64,000 nt of DNA from Aliiruegeria lutimaris (GCF_900099935.1 NZ_FNEK01000005.1:53072-117071); one strand, 5' to 3'; shown: positions 37,239 through 46,198, numbered from the stretch's first letter. The notes: generated from the sequence alone by a model not told the origin. A program made the numbers and translations.

Positions 37239-37276
37239 GAAAAAGCGAATGACCGGCGCGCCCGTGAGCGCGCCGG
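37239..37276 (-). terminator. Partial terminator between SQR fusion and SulP gene
   Basis: Minus-strand hairpin with perfect 8-base stem CCGGCGCG / CGCGCCGG (37253-37276, 8-base loop) followed, six bases on, by TTTTT (37241-37245). As it is inside the cassette it may act as an attenuator that lowers SulP expression. Confidence 0.6.
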
Positions 37277-37283
37277 CGAGCTA

Positions 37284-38969
37284 TCAGACCTTGGGGGCTT
37301 CGACCGTGATCTTCTCCGGCTTGGCCATCCATTCACGGCCCTTGAGCATGCCGCCCCAGTAGACGGGAGGCAGCAGCATTTCCTTGAGGATCCAGGCTGC
37401 GCGCGTGGGCTTGGTGCCGTTGATGAGCCATTTCGGCAGGATCGGCATCAGCGTTCCGCCATAGCCGAATTCGGCCAGCACGATCTTGCCGCGCTCCACG
37501 GTGAGCGGGCAGGAGCCGTAGCCGTTATAGGCGCCCTGGGGGCTGCCGCCGAGGATGTCGGCTGTCACGTTGGCGGCCACGACGGGCGCCTGCATCCGGG
37601 CTGCCGCGGCGGTCTTGGCGTTGGGCGCGTTCATCACGTCGCCGAGCGACCAGATATTGTCGTACTGCTTGTGGCGCAGCGTGATCTGGTCGACATCGAC
37701 CCAGCCCGCGGCATCGGCCAGCGGCGAGACGCGGATGAAGTCCGGCGCGGTCTGCGGCGGGCAGACATGGATCATGTCGAACTCCGCCTCGATCGTGGTC
37801 GGCTCCTCGTCGGGCTTCTTCACCTCGAAGGTTGCTTTCCTGCCGGGGCCGTCGATGGCGACGAGGTTATGGAAGAAATTCAGCGTGGCGTCGTATTTCT
37901 CCACGTATTCCATCAGCGCGGGCACGTAGTCCTTCACACCGAAGAGAACACCGCCGGCGTTCATGAACTGGATGTCGATGTTCTTCAGGACGTCCTCGCG
38001 GAACCAGTGGTCGCCCGAGAGATACATCGCCTTCTGCGGCGCGCCGGCGCATTTGATCGGCATCGGCGGCTGGGTGAAGAGAGCGCGACCTTTCTTGAGA
38101 TTCTGCACCAGTTCCCAGGTGTAGGGCGCAAGGTCGTAGCGGTAATTCGAGGTCACGCCGTTCTTGCCCAGCGTGTCCACCAGCCCGTCAATCGCGTGCC
38201 AGTCGAGCTTGATTCCCGGGCAGACGATGAGCCGGTCATATTTCACCACCCGGCAGCCATCGAGGATGACGGCGTTGTCATGCGGTTCGAAAGCGGCAAC
38301 GGCGCTCTTGATCCAGTGCACGCCCTTCGGGATCAGGCTGCCCATGGTGCGTGCGGTGGTGGCCGGGTCGAACACGCCGGCGCCGACCATGGTCCAGCCG
38401 GGCTGGTAATAATGGATGTCGGCCGGGTCGATGACCGCGATGTTCAGATCGCGCATCCGGCTCTTGAGCGAGGAGGCGACCGAGATGCCACCCGCGCCGC
38501 CGCCGACGATCACGACGTCGAATTTGGCGTCGCCCGTATCGGTCGGCGTCTTGCCGCCATTGACGATCCGGCGGACAACGCCGCCCATGTCGTAACCCGC
38601 CGCCTTGGCCGTGGCCAGGATGTCCGAGGCAGACATGTCCTTGGCATGGCTGAGCGACCAGAGCGTGGTGCAGCGCGTGCCCGTCCGGCAATAGGCCAGC
38701 ACCGGGCCGGGCAGCGCCCTAAGGGCTTTGCCGAATTCGACGGCCTGTTCATCCAGAACCATGCCCGAGGTGACCGGCTGGTAGAGGCATTCCAGCCCCA
38801 CTTCCTTCGCCGCCATCTCGATTTCCTCGAAGGTCGGCTGATCGTTGCCCTCGCCATCGGGGCGGTTGCAGACGATGGCGCGGAAACCCGCATCCTTGAT
38901 CTTCTTCACGTCTTCGGGCGCAATCTGCGGCGTCACCGAGAGCGCATCGGTCAGTCTCTTGATTTCCAT
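37284..38969 (-). CDS. Phosphatase-like domain fused to sulfide:quinone oxidoreductase
   Basis: A 561-residue fusion. Residues 1 to about 140 are a DUF442/BLH-type tyrosine-phosphatase-like domain with active-site loop C94-RTGT-R99 (YCRTGTRC). Residues from about 150 form a flavoprotein disulfide reductase of the SQR family: GGGAGG (156-161), PTTARTMGSLIPKG, VCPGIKLDW, PIKCAGAPQKA and a C-terminal KPTRAAWILKEMLLPPVYW. SQR oxidises sulfide to polysulfide/persulfide, feeding electrons to quinone. ATG 38969 is preferred over GTG 38990 because the GGAGG site is between them. Fused to the phosphatase-like domain and linked to a persulfide dioxygenase in one cassette. Confidence 0.86.
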   Translation of the reverse strand: MEIKRLTDALSVTPQIAPEDVKKIKDAGFRAIVCNRPDGEGNDQPTFEEIEMAAKEVGLECLYQPVTSGMVLDEQAVEFGKALRALPGPVLAYCRTGTRCTTLWSLSHAKDMSASDILATAKAAGYDMGGVVRRIVNGGKTPTDTGDAKFDVVIVGGGAGGISVASSLKSRMRDLNIAVIDPADIHYYQPGWTMVGAGVFDPATTARTMGSLIPKGVHWIKSAVAAFEPHDNAVILDGCRVVKYDRLIVCPGIKLDWHAIDGLVDTLGKNGVTSNYRYDLAPYTWELVQNLKKGRALFTQPPMPIKCAGAPQKAMYLSGDHWFREDVLKNIDIQFMNAGGVLFGVKDYVPALMEYVEKYDATLNFFHNLVAIDGPGRKATFEVKKPDEEPTTIEAEFDMIHVCPPQTAPDFIRVSPLADAAGWVDVDQITLRHKQYDNIWSLGDVMNAPNAKTAAAARMQAPVVAANVTADILGGSPQGAYNGYGSCPLTVERGKIVLAEFGYGGTLMPILPKWLINGTKPTRAAWILKEMLLPPVYWGGMLKGREWMAKPEKITVEAPKV

Positions 38970-39049
38970 CTCGCGGGCTTCCTCCACCACTGGATGCCCC
39001 GGAGCGTCATTGCCGCGCCCCGGTGACCATCATCTTCTTGTTATAGGAC

Positions 39050-39931
39050 TCAGAGGCCGTTGACCGGAACCTTGAGCATCGGGTTGCCGTCATCATCGGT
39101 CGGGATCACGCCCGCCCGCATGTTGACCTGCAACGAGGGGATGATGAGGTTCGGCATGGCGAGCGTGGCGTCGCGTTCGGTGCGGAACTTGACGAAATCT
39201 TCCTTCGTCTTGCCCTCGCCGACGTGGATGTTGTGCTTTTTCTCATCGCCCACGGTGGTCTCCCATTTGATCTCGCGACCATTGGGGCCGTAATCGTGGC
39301 ACATGAAGAGCCGCATCTCGTCGGGCAGGGCGAGCACCTTCATGATGGAATCGTAGAGTGTCGCCGCATCGCCGCCGGGGAAGTCGGCGCGCGCAGAGCC
39401 GCCATCGGGCATGAAGAGCGTGTCGCCCACGAATGCCGCGTCCCCCACCACGTGGACCATGCAGGCCGGGGTGTGGCCGGGCGTGTGCATGGCGAAGACA
39501 TCCATCGTGCCGATCTTGTAGGTGTCGCCATCCTTGAACAGCGCATCGAATTGCGAGCCGTCGCGCTGGAACTCTGTGCCTTCGTTGAAGATCTTGCCGA
39601 AGACGTTCTGCACGGTGATGATGTGCTCGCCGACGCCGATCTTGCCGCCGAGCTTGTTCTGGATATAGGGCGCGGCCGAGAGGTGGTCGGCATGGACATG
39701 GGTCTCGATCAGCCATTCCAACTTGAGATCGTTGTCTTCCACGAACTTGATCAGCTCGTTGGCGTGCTCATAGGTGATCCGGCCGGCGGCGTAGTCGATA
39801 TCCATCACGGAATCGATGATCGCGCAGGAATTCGAGCTCGGGTCCTTCACGACATAGGAAATCGTGTGGGTCAACGGGTCGAAAAAGCCGGTAACTTCGG
39901 GCTTCACGGACATGTCTACGGGGTAATCCAT
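39050..39931 (-). CDS. Metallo-beta-lactamase fold persulfide dioxygenase
   Basis: A 293-residue MBL-fold hydrolase of the ETHE1/Blh type. Iron ligand motif THVHADH (77-83), downstream HTPGHTPACMV, FVGDTLFMPDGG and MCHDYGPNGREIKWETTV, which is typical of sulfur dioxygenases, not of lactamases or glyoxalases. Converts glutathione or protein persulfide plus oxygen to sulfite. Ribosome site AAGGAGGAAACC is strong. The BLH-type phosphatase domain usually found with such proteins is fused to the next gene (SQR). Confidence 0.9.
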   Translation of the reverse strand: MDYPVDMSVKPEVTGFFDPLTHTISYVVKDPSSNSCAIIDSVMDIDYAAGRITYEHANELIKFVEDNDLKLEWLIETHVHADHLSAAPYIQNKLGGKIGVGEHIITVQNVFGKIFNEGTEFQRDGSQFDALFKDGDTYKIGTMDVFAMHTPGHTPACMVHVVGDAAFVGDTLFMPDGGSARADFPGGDAATLYDSIMKVLALPDEMRLFMCHDYGPNGREIKWETTVGDEKKHNIHVGEGKTKEDFVKFRTERDATLAMPNLIIPSLQVNMRAGVIPTDDDGNPMLKVPVNGL

Positions 39932-39948
39932 GGTTTCCTCCTTGAAAG

Positions 39949-40467
39949 TCAGTTGTGTGTGTGTTCCGGCATCGGCCCCTTGGGGGCGTGGTCGATCGGG
40001 CCGTGGGCTGCGGGCTGGTGCAGGTCCGGGCCGCCCGGTGTCTGGAAACGCTTGTCGTAATGGGTGTTGATATAACGGGCCACGCCCATGCCGCCGATCA
40101 GCGCAACGGTGAAAAGGATCACCTCCCAGCGGCCGGTTCCGAGCGCGGGCAGTGCGCCGCCCGGGCAGAAGCCGGATAGCCCCCAGCCGACGCCGAACAC
40201 GGCCGAGCCGCCGACGAGCTTGAGGTCGATGGAACGGTTCTGCGGCACGTGGAAGATATGATCGAAGGTCGGACCCTCACGCTTCAGCACGAAGCGGTAG
40301 CCAAAGAAGGCGACCACGACAGCCCCGCCCATGACGAAGGCGAGCGAAGGATCCCAGGTGCCAACGAAGTCAAAGAAGTTCAGCACTTTTTCGGGGTTGG
40401 CCATGCCGGATATGGAGATCCCGACACCGAAGATGAGGCCGATCAGGTAAACGGAAATCAGGCGCAT
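39949..40467 (-). CDS. YeeE/YedE-type membrane protein (DUF6691-like half)
   Basis: A 172-residue membrane protein with about four helices. Opening IYLIGLIFGVGISISGMANPEKVLNFFDFVG-type segment (residues 5-35) and GWGLSGFCPGGALPALGTG are the YedE signature with a conserved Cys, thought to conduct thiosulfate or other sulfur anions. The C-terminus is His/Pro-rich (last 30 residues), an unusual tail of possible metal-binding character. It pairs with the next upstream gene as the second half of a transporter. Confidence 0.87.
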   Translation of the reverse strand: MRLISVYLIGLIFGVGISISGMANPEKVLNFFDFVGTWDPSLAFVMGGAVVVAFFGYRFVLKREGPTFDHIFHVPQNRSIDLKLVGGSAVFGVGWGLSGFCPGGALPALGTGRWEVILFTVALIGGMGVARYINTHYDKRFQTPGGPDLHQPAAHGPIDHAPKGPMPEHTHN

Positions 40468-40470
40468 TGG

Positions 40471-40899
40471 TCAGCCTCCGAACACGTGGCGGACGACATA
40501 GACAGTGAGCGCCGTCGTTGCCATGAAAGTCGGCACCGCCACGAAGGAGCGCGGCGAGAGGCGGGCAAGGCCGCAGACGCCGTGCCCGGAGGTGCAGCCC
40601 GAGCCGTAGGATACGCCGAGACCGACGAGAAAGCCGCCCACGATCAGCGCCAGGGTGGAAACTGGCACGGTGATTTCCGGCCAGTCGCCTGTCACCATGA
40701 GATAGAAGGCTGGACCCGAGATCATGCCGGCGAGCAGAGCCCACCGCCAGGCACGGTCGTCCTCGGCAAAGATCGCGGCCGACAGGATGCCGGTGGCGCC
40801 CATGACCCGGCCAATAGCTGCCATCAGCAGGACTGCGGCCAACCCGATGAGGACGCCCCCGAACAGAGACGCCAGAGGCGTGAAATTGACGATTTCCAT
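40471..40899 (-). CDS. YeeE/YedE-type membrane protein (sulfur transport half)
   Basis: A 142-residue membrane protein with about four helices and the Cys signature GSGCTSGHGVCGLARLSPRS near residues 100-120, diagnostic of the sulfur_transp (YeeE/YedE) family. Three bases separate it from both neighbours, and it forms the other half of the transporter with the DUF6691-like gene. Confidence 0.9.
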   Translation of the reverse strand: MEIVNFTPLASLFGGVLIGLAAVLLMAAIGRVMGATGILSAAIFAEDDRAWRWALLAGMISGPAFYLMVTGDWPEITVPVSTLALIVGGFLVGLGVSYGSGCTSGHGVCGLARLSPRSFVAVPTFMATTALTVYVVRHVFGG

Positions 40900-40902
40900 G
40901 GG

Positions 40903-41112
40903 TCAGGCGTTGTCGCGCTTGCAGGTTTTGATGCCGAGAATGGCGTAGGGCGGGCAATAGCCCATGGCGGCGGTGGCCAGCATGACAAGGCCGACAATGG
41001 CGGCAATCGCTGTCCAGAGCGTGCTCCAGCCTGCGCTGAAGGCAAGAATCAGCAGTACGACGCCGATCACGACGCGGGCGATGCGGTCGGCAGACCCCAT
41101 GTTCTTGGTCAT
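40903..41112 (-). CDS. DUF2892 small membrane protein
   Basis: A 69-residue protein with two hydrophobic helices: NMGSADRIARVVIGVVLLILAFSAG and TAIAAIVGLVMLATAAMGYCPPYAILGIKTCK. The GYCPPYAILGI-TCK ending with its two Cys is the DUF2892 (YgaP-tail) signature, a domain otherwise attached to rhodaneses. First gene of the sulfur cassette; the cysteines suggest sulfane handling at the membrane (inference). Confidence 0.9.
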   Translation of the reverse strand: MTKNMGSADRIARVVIGVVLLILAFSAGWSTLWTAIAAIVGLVMLATAAMGYCPPYAILGIKTCKRDNA

Positions 41113-41183
41113 TGTACGTTTCCCTGTATTTGGTCCGATCCATCTGGGAGATCGGCATTCGAATTTACCCGGTGAATCGGGCC

Positions 41184-41219
41184 TTGGCCAAATCTAAACT
41201 AACCAGTTTACAAATTCAA
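41184..41219 (-). promoter_or_regulatory. Predicted promoter of the sulfur cassette with an inverted repeat in its spacer
   Basis: On the minus strand, -35 TTGAAT (41219-41214) and -10 TAGATT (41196-41191) are exactly 17 bases apart. A perfect inverted repeat TAAACT-AACC-AGTTTA (41195-41210) lies between and partly across them, the placement expected for a repressor operator, TetR-like in form. Start of transcription would be near 41184, 72 bases before the DUF2892 ATG. I found no ATTC-N8-GAAT BigR/SqrR site. Confidence 0.6.
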
Positions 41220-41571
41220 GTTGCCGAATGTGTATCCGGGCCGTGCTCACGCGTCCGTGAACGCGACCGGATGTGCCGTACTGGCAGATTAAAGGCGCTA
41301 CCGCGAGCGTAAACAGGGTTTCGGCACGGGAATGTCGCAGCCAAATCTACCCGGAAGCCCTTGACCTTCCCGCATATGCGAGCGGAATACTTGGGGGCCG
41401 CGCGTTTATTGCTTTCCCGTCCATGACGACAAAAGGGAACAGGATCCGCGGCAGGATCAGACGGCGGCACCAGACCGCGCGGGATCCGGGGAGGTCCGTC
41501 CGCCAGGGCGGGCCGGTCCGCGCAAAAGGGTCAGGGGCCGCCAAACCGGCAAAGTTTGGAGGAAACCTGAC
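41220..41571. other. Intergenic region without a recognisable gene
   Basis: About 350 bases between the sulfur-cassette promoter and the EF-G-like gene. Only short open frames occur and none looks protein-like. No tRNA or terminator seen. The last 20 bases hold the GGAGGAAAC ribosome site of the EF-G-like gene. Confidence 0.6.
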
Positions 41572-43506
41572 ATGCGTTGTTTCACAGTTCTCGGCCCGTC
41601 CAATTCGGGCAAGACGACATTGGTCGAGGCCTTGAGCAGTTTGGATTCCAAACCGGTCCGGTCCGACATGACCGAGTTCTTTGGCGTGTCGGAATTTACC
41701 TACTTGGGTGAACCCTGGGCGGCCTTCGATGTCGCCGGCGGTGCCGAGTATCTCGGCTATGCGGGCGAGGCGTTGGCCGCCTCAGATGCCGCGATCCTTT
41801 GCGTGCCGCCCGAGCCGGAGGCGGCGGTGCTTTGTGCCCCCTATCTGCGCCTGATAGAGGAGAGCGGAACCCCCTGTATTCTGTTCATCAACCGCATGGA
41901 CGCGAGCGACAATCGTGTGCGCGACATCGTGGCCGGCCTCCAGGCCTATGCCAATCACACGATCATCCTGCGCCAGGTGCCAATCCGCGAGAATGGCGAG
42001 GTCGTTGGCACCGTGGACCTGATTTCGGAACGCGCCTGGGAATTCCAGCCCGGCGAGCCCTCACAGTTGATCGAGATTCCCGAAGGAGTGATGGAGCGCG
42101 AGCAGGAAGCGCGCGCGGAGTTGCTCGAACACCTGTCGGATTTCGATGACCACCTTCTGGAAGAACTCATCGAGGACAAGGCGCCGCCGCGCGACGAAGT
42201 CTACGACGTGGCGACGGCCGTGCTGCGGGAAAACGACGATATCCCGGCCTTCCTCGGTTCGGCCAGCGGGCGCAACGGCATCACCCGCCTGATGAAATCG
42301 CTTCGCCACGAGGCGCCCTCCGTCGACAAGACACTTGAACGTCTGGGCACCAACGCGGTGGCTGCCGGCGTCATTGCCACCTACCGCAAGCATATGGGCA
42401 AGGCGGTTCTGATACGGGCGCTGAGTGCCCCGGTCGCGGCCAACGCGCCGCTGGGCGGCGCGAATGTCGGCAACCTGAGCGGGCTCGACGCCAAGCACCC
42501 GGTCGAGAAAGTCGAAGCAGGCTTCATCGGGATCGCCGTCAAATCGGATCACCTGAACGCCGGAAGCTATTTCACGGCGGACGGGACGGAAGAAATGGAT
42601 GACTGGGCCCGCGGCCACCCGCCGAGCTTTGCCTCGCTGGTGACGCCGGTGCACGAGAAGGACGATGCGCGCCTGTCGTCGGCGCTGGCCCGCGTGGCCG
42701 AGATCGATCCCGGCCTGACGGTGGAGCAGGACGAGGCGAGCGGCCATGCGATGGTGCGCTGCCAGGGGCCGATGCATCTTCGGCGGGTGCAGGCGCTGCT
42801 GGACGACGATTTCGGCGTGTCCACCCAGACCGAGGAGGTTGCCGCGCGCTATCGCGAGTCGATCTCCAAGGCCGTCGAGCACCAGTATCGCCACCGCAAG
42901 CAGTCCGGCGGTGCCGGGCAATTCGCCGACGTGCTGATGAAGATCGGCCCGCAGACGCGGGGCGAGGGCTTCTCCTTCGACGAGGTGGTCAAGGGCGGCG
43001 CCGTGCCGCGCAACTACATCCCCTCGGTTGAAGCCGGCGCCAAGGATGCGATGACGCAGGGGCCGCTGGGCTTCCCGGTGATCGACGTCTCCGTGACGCT
43101 GCTGGACGGCAAGGCGCATTCAGTAGACAGCTCCGACTTCGCCTTCCGCACCGCTGGCAAGGCCTGTGTCAAGGAAGCGTTGAACGATGCCTCGCCGGTG
43201 CTTCTGCAACCGATCGACAAGGTCGACATTCACGTGCCATCGGTCTTCTCCGGCGCCATCGTGACTCTGGTCTCCTCGCTCAAGGGGCAGGTGCTGGGCT
43301 TTGACCCGAATCCGGACGCGAAAGGCTGGGACATTTTCCACGCGCTTCTGCCGGATTCCTCGCTGAGTGAACTGTCCCGCGCGCTTGGCGGCGCGGCGCA
43401 GGGCACGGCGTGGTACGAGGCGGCATTCGATCACTATCAGGAAGTCCATGGCAAGGAAGCCACGCGGATTTCGCAGGAGGCGAAGGAAGCGGCAACCGCC
43501 GGCTGA
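41572..43506 (+). CDS. EF-G-like translational GTPase homologue with degenerate G domain
   Basis: A 644-residue protein colinear with elongation factor G. It keeps Walker A GPSNSGKT (8-15), but the switch II DTPGH motif is DVAGG (53-57) and the NKxD base-recognition motif is NRMD (107-110). The C-terminal half (domains III-V) is normal: KQSGGAGQFADV, NYIPSVEAGAKDAM and VDIHVPSVFSGAIVTLVSSLKGQVLG. It is shorter than canonical EF-G (about 700). Roseobacters carry such EF-G-like paralogues; function unknown. No rpsL/rpsG/tuf neighbours, so it is not the housekeeping fusA. GGAGGAAAC precedes the ATG. Confidence 0.85.
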   Translation: MRCFTVLGPSNSGKTTLVEALSSLDSKPVRSDMTEFFGVSEFTYLGEPWAAFDVAGGAEYLGYAGEALAASDAAILCVPPEPEAAVLCAPYLRLIEESGTPCILFINRMDASDNRVRDIVAGLQAYANHTIILRQVPIRENGEVVGTVDLISERAWEFQPGEPSQLIEIPEGVMEREQEARAELLEHLSDFDDHLLEELIEDKAPPRDEVYDVATAVLRENDDIPAFLGSASGRNGITRLMKSLRHEAPSVDKTLERLGTNAVAAGVIATYRKHMGKAVLIRALSAPVAANAPLGGANVGNLSGLDAKHPVEKVEAGFIGIAVKSDHLNAGSYFTADGTEEMDDWARGHPPSFASLVTPVHEKDDARLSSALARVAEIDPGLTVEQDEASGHAMVRCQGPMHLRRVQALLDDDFGVSTQTEEVAARYRESISKAVEHQYRHRKQSGGAGQFADVLMKIGPQTRGEGFSFDEVVKGGAVPRNYIPSVEAGAKDAMTQGPLGFPVIDVSVTLLDGKAHSVDSSDFAFRTAGKACVKEALNDASPVLLQPIDKVDIHVPSVFSGAIVTLVSSLKGQVLGFDPNPDAKGWDIFHALLPDSSLSELSRALGGAAQGTAWYEAAFDHYQEVHGKEATRISQEAKEAATAG

Positions 43507-43536
43507 CACTGGCCGCGTTAGCGCAAGGAAATCGGG

Positions 43537-43576
43537 ACGAGCGCCGGGCAGATGCCGCGGCGCTCGTTCTGTTTTG
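43537..43576 (+). terminator. Rho-independent terminator after the EF-G-like gene
   Basis: Perfect 10-base stem ACGAGCGCCG / CGGCGCTCGT with an 11-base loop, followed by TCTGTTTTG. It lies 30 bases past the stop. Confidence 0.8.
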
Positions 43577-43654
43577 CGTGGACGAGTCTGCCTTGCCCCG
43601 CCGAGGCCGAAGGTGCATAGTGCGCTCAATCGATTGACCTGACAGGAGGCGGGC

Positions 43655-44488
43655 ATGACAAAAATCCCAAAAATCACGATGAACGATGGTTACACCATCC
43701 CGCAATTCGGCTTCGGAATCTGGGAGGTTCCACCCGCCGCGGCCGCTGACGCGGTGGAGAGCGCACTTCGCCTCGGTTACCCGCTGATCGACGGCGCCTA
43801 TTTCTACAAGAACGAAGAGGGGCTGGGCGAAGGCCTGCGTCGCTCCGGCGTCGCGCGCGAGGATGTTTTCATCACCACCAAGGTCTGGAACCACGAACAG
43901 GGCCGCGACAAGGCGCGCGCTTCGGTGGATCGGAGCCTGAAGCTGATTGGAGTGGAACAGCTCGATCTCGTGTTGATCCACTGGCCGGTGCCGAGCCAGG
44001 ATCTCTATGTCGAGACCTGGGAAAGCTTCATCGAGATGCGCGAGAAGGGGCTGGTCCGGTCTATCGGCGTGTCCAACTTCAATGCCGAACATCTGGACCG
44101 GGTTGTCGCCGAAACCGGAGTCACCCCGGCGCTGAACCAGATCGAGGTGAACCCGGAACTTCAACAGCCGGAACTGCGCGCCACAAATGCCGATCTTGGC
44201 ATCGTGACCCAGGCCTGGACGCCGCTCGGAAATGGCCGCTCCTTTGGCTCCGAGCCAATTGCCGCCGCCGCCAGGCGAACCGGCAAGAGCCCGGCGCAGG
44301 TAACGCTGCGCTGGCATCTGCAGCTTGGTCACGCGGTGATCTCGCGCTCGGTCAATCCGGGGCGGCAGGCGGAAAACCTCGACATCTTCGATTTCGAGCT
44401 GACCGATGCAGAGATGGAAGCGATCAAGACGCTCGATTTCGGCGCGCGGACCGGGCCGGACCCGTCTGTCTTCAAATTGATGGGCTGA
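43655..44488 (+). CDS. Aldo/keto reductase (2,5-diketo-D-gluconate reductase type)
   Basis: NADPH-dependent carbonyl reductase of 277 residues with the catalytic tetrad D46, Y51, K76 (TTKVWN) and H109 (LIHWP). Substrate-binding SIGVSNFNAEHL, NQIEVNPELQQ and the C-terminal VISRSVNPGRQAENLDIFDF cofactor segment are standard for the AKR5 group. Substrate unknown. Monocistronic. Confidence 0.9.
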   Translation: MTKIPKITMNDGYTIPQFGFGIWEVPPAAAADAVESALRLGYPLIDGAYFYKNEEGLGEGLRRSGVAREDVFITTKVWNHEQGRDKARASVDRSLKLIGVEQLDLVLIHWPVPSQDLYVETWESFIEMREKGLVRSIGVSNFNAEHLDRVVAETGVTPALNQIEVNPELQQPELRATNADLGIVTQAWTPLGNGRSFGSEPIAAAARRTGKSPAQVTLRWHLQLGHAVISRSVNPGRQAENLDIFDFELTDAEMEAIKTLDFGARTGPDPSVFKLMG

Positions 44489-44501
44489 GCGCGACAGTTT
44501 C

Positions 44502-44534
44502 AAAAGAAAACGCCCCGGCCAAGGTCGGGGCGTT
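44502..44534 (-). terminator. Rho-independent terminator of pyrG
   Basis: Stem AACGCCCCG / CGGGGCGTT with an 8-base loop; on the minus strand it is followed by TTCTTTTG. It lies 21 bases after the pyrG stop codon. Plus-strand use for the reductase is also possible but has no T-run. Confidence 0.8.
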
Positions 44535-44554
44535 GGATATTTCAGGACGGGCGA

Positions 44555-46198
44555 TCACACCAGCCGGCTGTTCTCCTTCGCTGCGCGGATGAAATCGCGG
44601 AACAGCGGGTGCGGCTCGAAAGGCTTGGATTTCAGTTCCGGGTGGAACTGCACGCCGATGAACCACGGATGATCCTTGATCTCGACGATCTCGGGCAGAC
44701 GGCCATCGGGGGACATGCCGGAGAATGTCAGCCCCTTCTCCTCAAGCTGCTTCTTGTACCGGATATCCACCTCGTAGCGGTGGCGGTGGCGTTCGTCGAT
44801 ATTGGTGGTGCCATAGATCTCGGCAACACGGCTGCCCTCTGCCAGCACGGCATCATAGGCGCCCAGCCGCATCGTGCCGCCCTTGTCGTCATCGACCGCA
44901 CGCTCGACCTTGGCATTGCCCTGCACCCATTCCTTCAGGTGGTAGACAACGGGGGTGAAGCGCTTCTTGCCGGCCTCGTGGTCGAATTCCTCCGAGCCGG
45001 CATCGGTCATGTCGGTCAGATGACGTGCGGCCTCGATCACGGCCATCTGCATGCCAAGGCAGATACCGAGATAGGGCACATTGCGTGTACGGGCAAACTC
45101 CGCCGCCTTGATCTTGCCCTCGGTGCCACGCTCGCCAAAGCCGCCCGGCACGATGATCGCGTGATATGGCTCCAGGTGCGGTACGCAATCCTCGCGTTCG
45201 AAGATCTCCGCGTCGATCCACTCGGCCTTGACCTTCACCCGGTTGGCCATGCCGCCATGGGTAAGCGCCTCGGCGATGGACTTATAAGCGTCCTCAAGTT
45301 GGGTGTATTTACCGACGATGGCGATCCGAACTTCGCCGTCGGAATTGTGCACCCGGTCGGAGACGTCTTCCCAGCGATCAAGAATCGGGCGCGGTGCGGG
45401 CGAGATTTCGAACGCATCGAGTACCGCCTGGTCGAGCCCTTCGCGGTGATAGGCCAGCGGAGCGTCATAGATCGAGCTGAGGTCCTGCGCGGCGATCACG
45501 GCGTCCGGACGGACGTTGCAGAACAGCGCCAGCTTGTCGCGCTCCTTCTGCGGAATCGGGCCCTCGGAACGGCAGACCAGCAGGTCCGGCGCAAGGCCGA
45601 TGGAGCGCAGCTCCTTGACCGAGTGTTGCGTCGGCTTCGTCTTCAGCTCGCCGGAGGCCTTGATAAAGGGCAGCAGCGTCAGGTGCATGAAAATACACTG
45701 GCCGCGTGCCTTGTCCTGCGCGAATTGCCGGATCGCCTCGAAGAAGGGCAGCCCCTCGATATCGCCGACCGTGCCTCCGATTTCGCAGAGCATGAAGTCG
45801 ACCTCGTCCTCGCCGATGGCGATGAAGTCCTTGATCTCGTTTGTGACGTGAGGAATCACCTGGATCGTCTTGCCGAGATAGTCTCCCCGGCGTTCCTTCT
45901 CCAGCACGTTGGAATAGATCCGCCCGGAGGAGACCGAGTCGGTCTTGCGGGCGGCAACGCCGGTGAAACGCTCGTAGTGGCCTAGATCGAGGTCGGTTTC
46001 CGCCCCGTCATCGGTGACGAAGACCTCGCCATGCTCGAACGGGCTCATCGTGCCCGGATCTACGTTAAGGTAGGGGTCCAGTTTGCGCAGGCGGACGGAG
46101 AAACCACGGGCCTGAAGCAGCGCGCCTAGTGCCGCCGATGCCAAACCCTTGCCAAGGGACGACACGACGCCGCCTGTGATGAAGATGAACCGTGCCAT
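44555..46198 (-). CDS. pyrG: CTP synthase
   Basis: Forms CTP from UTP, ATP and glutamine, 547 residues. N-terminal synthetase: [19 protein letters not shown] (P-loop) and [16 protein letters not shown]-terminal class I glutaminase with nucleophile Cys in [14 protein letters not shown] and GGFGERG. Downstream of secG on the same strand, the usual secG-pyrG order of this family. Confidence 0.98.
   Translation of the reverse strand: MARFIFITGGVVSSLGKGLASAALGALLQARGFSVRLRKLDPYLNVDPGTMSPFEHGEVFVTDDGAETDLDLGHYERFTGVAARKTDSVSSGRIYSNVLEKERRGDYLGKTIQVIPHVTNEIKDFIAIGEDEVDFMLCEIGGTVGDIEGLPFFEAIRQFAQDKARGQCIFMHLTLLPFIKASGELKTKPTQHSVKELRSIGLAPDLLVCRSEGPIPQKERDKLALFCNVRPDAVIAAQDLSSIYDAPLAYHREGLDQAVLDAFEISPAPRPILDRWEDVSDRVHNSDGEVRIAIVGKYTQLEDAYKSIAEALTHGGMANRVKVKAEWIDAEIFEREDCVPHLEPYHAIIVPGGFGERGTEGKIKAAEFARTRNVPYLGICLGMQMAVIEAARHLTDMTDAGSEEFDHEAGKKRFTPVVYHLKEWVQGNAKVERAVDDDKGGTMRLGAYDAVLAEGSRVAEIYGTTNIDERHRHRYEVDIRYKKQLEEKGLTFSGMSPDGRLPEIVEIKDHPWFIGVQFHPELKSKPFEPHPLFRDFIRAAKENSRLV

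Noticed and set aside
41113..41219. BigR/SqrR operator upstream of the sulfur cassette
   Set aside because: ATTC and GAAT occur, but 13 bases apart rather than the 8 expected; the TAAACT palindrome is the better candidate.
41572..43506. Housekeeping elongation factor G
   Set aside because: G-domain motifs are degenerate and the str operon context is absent.
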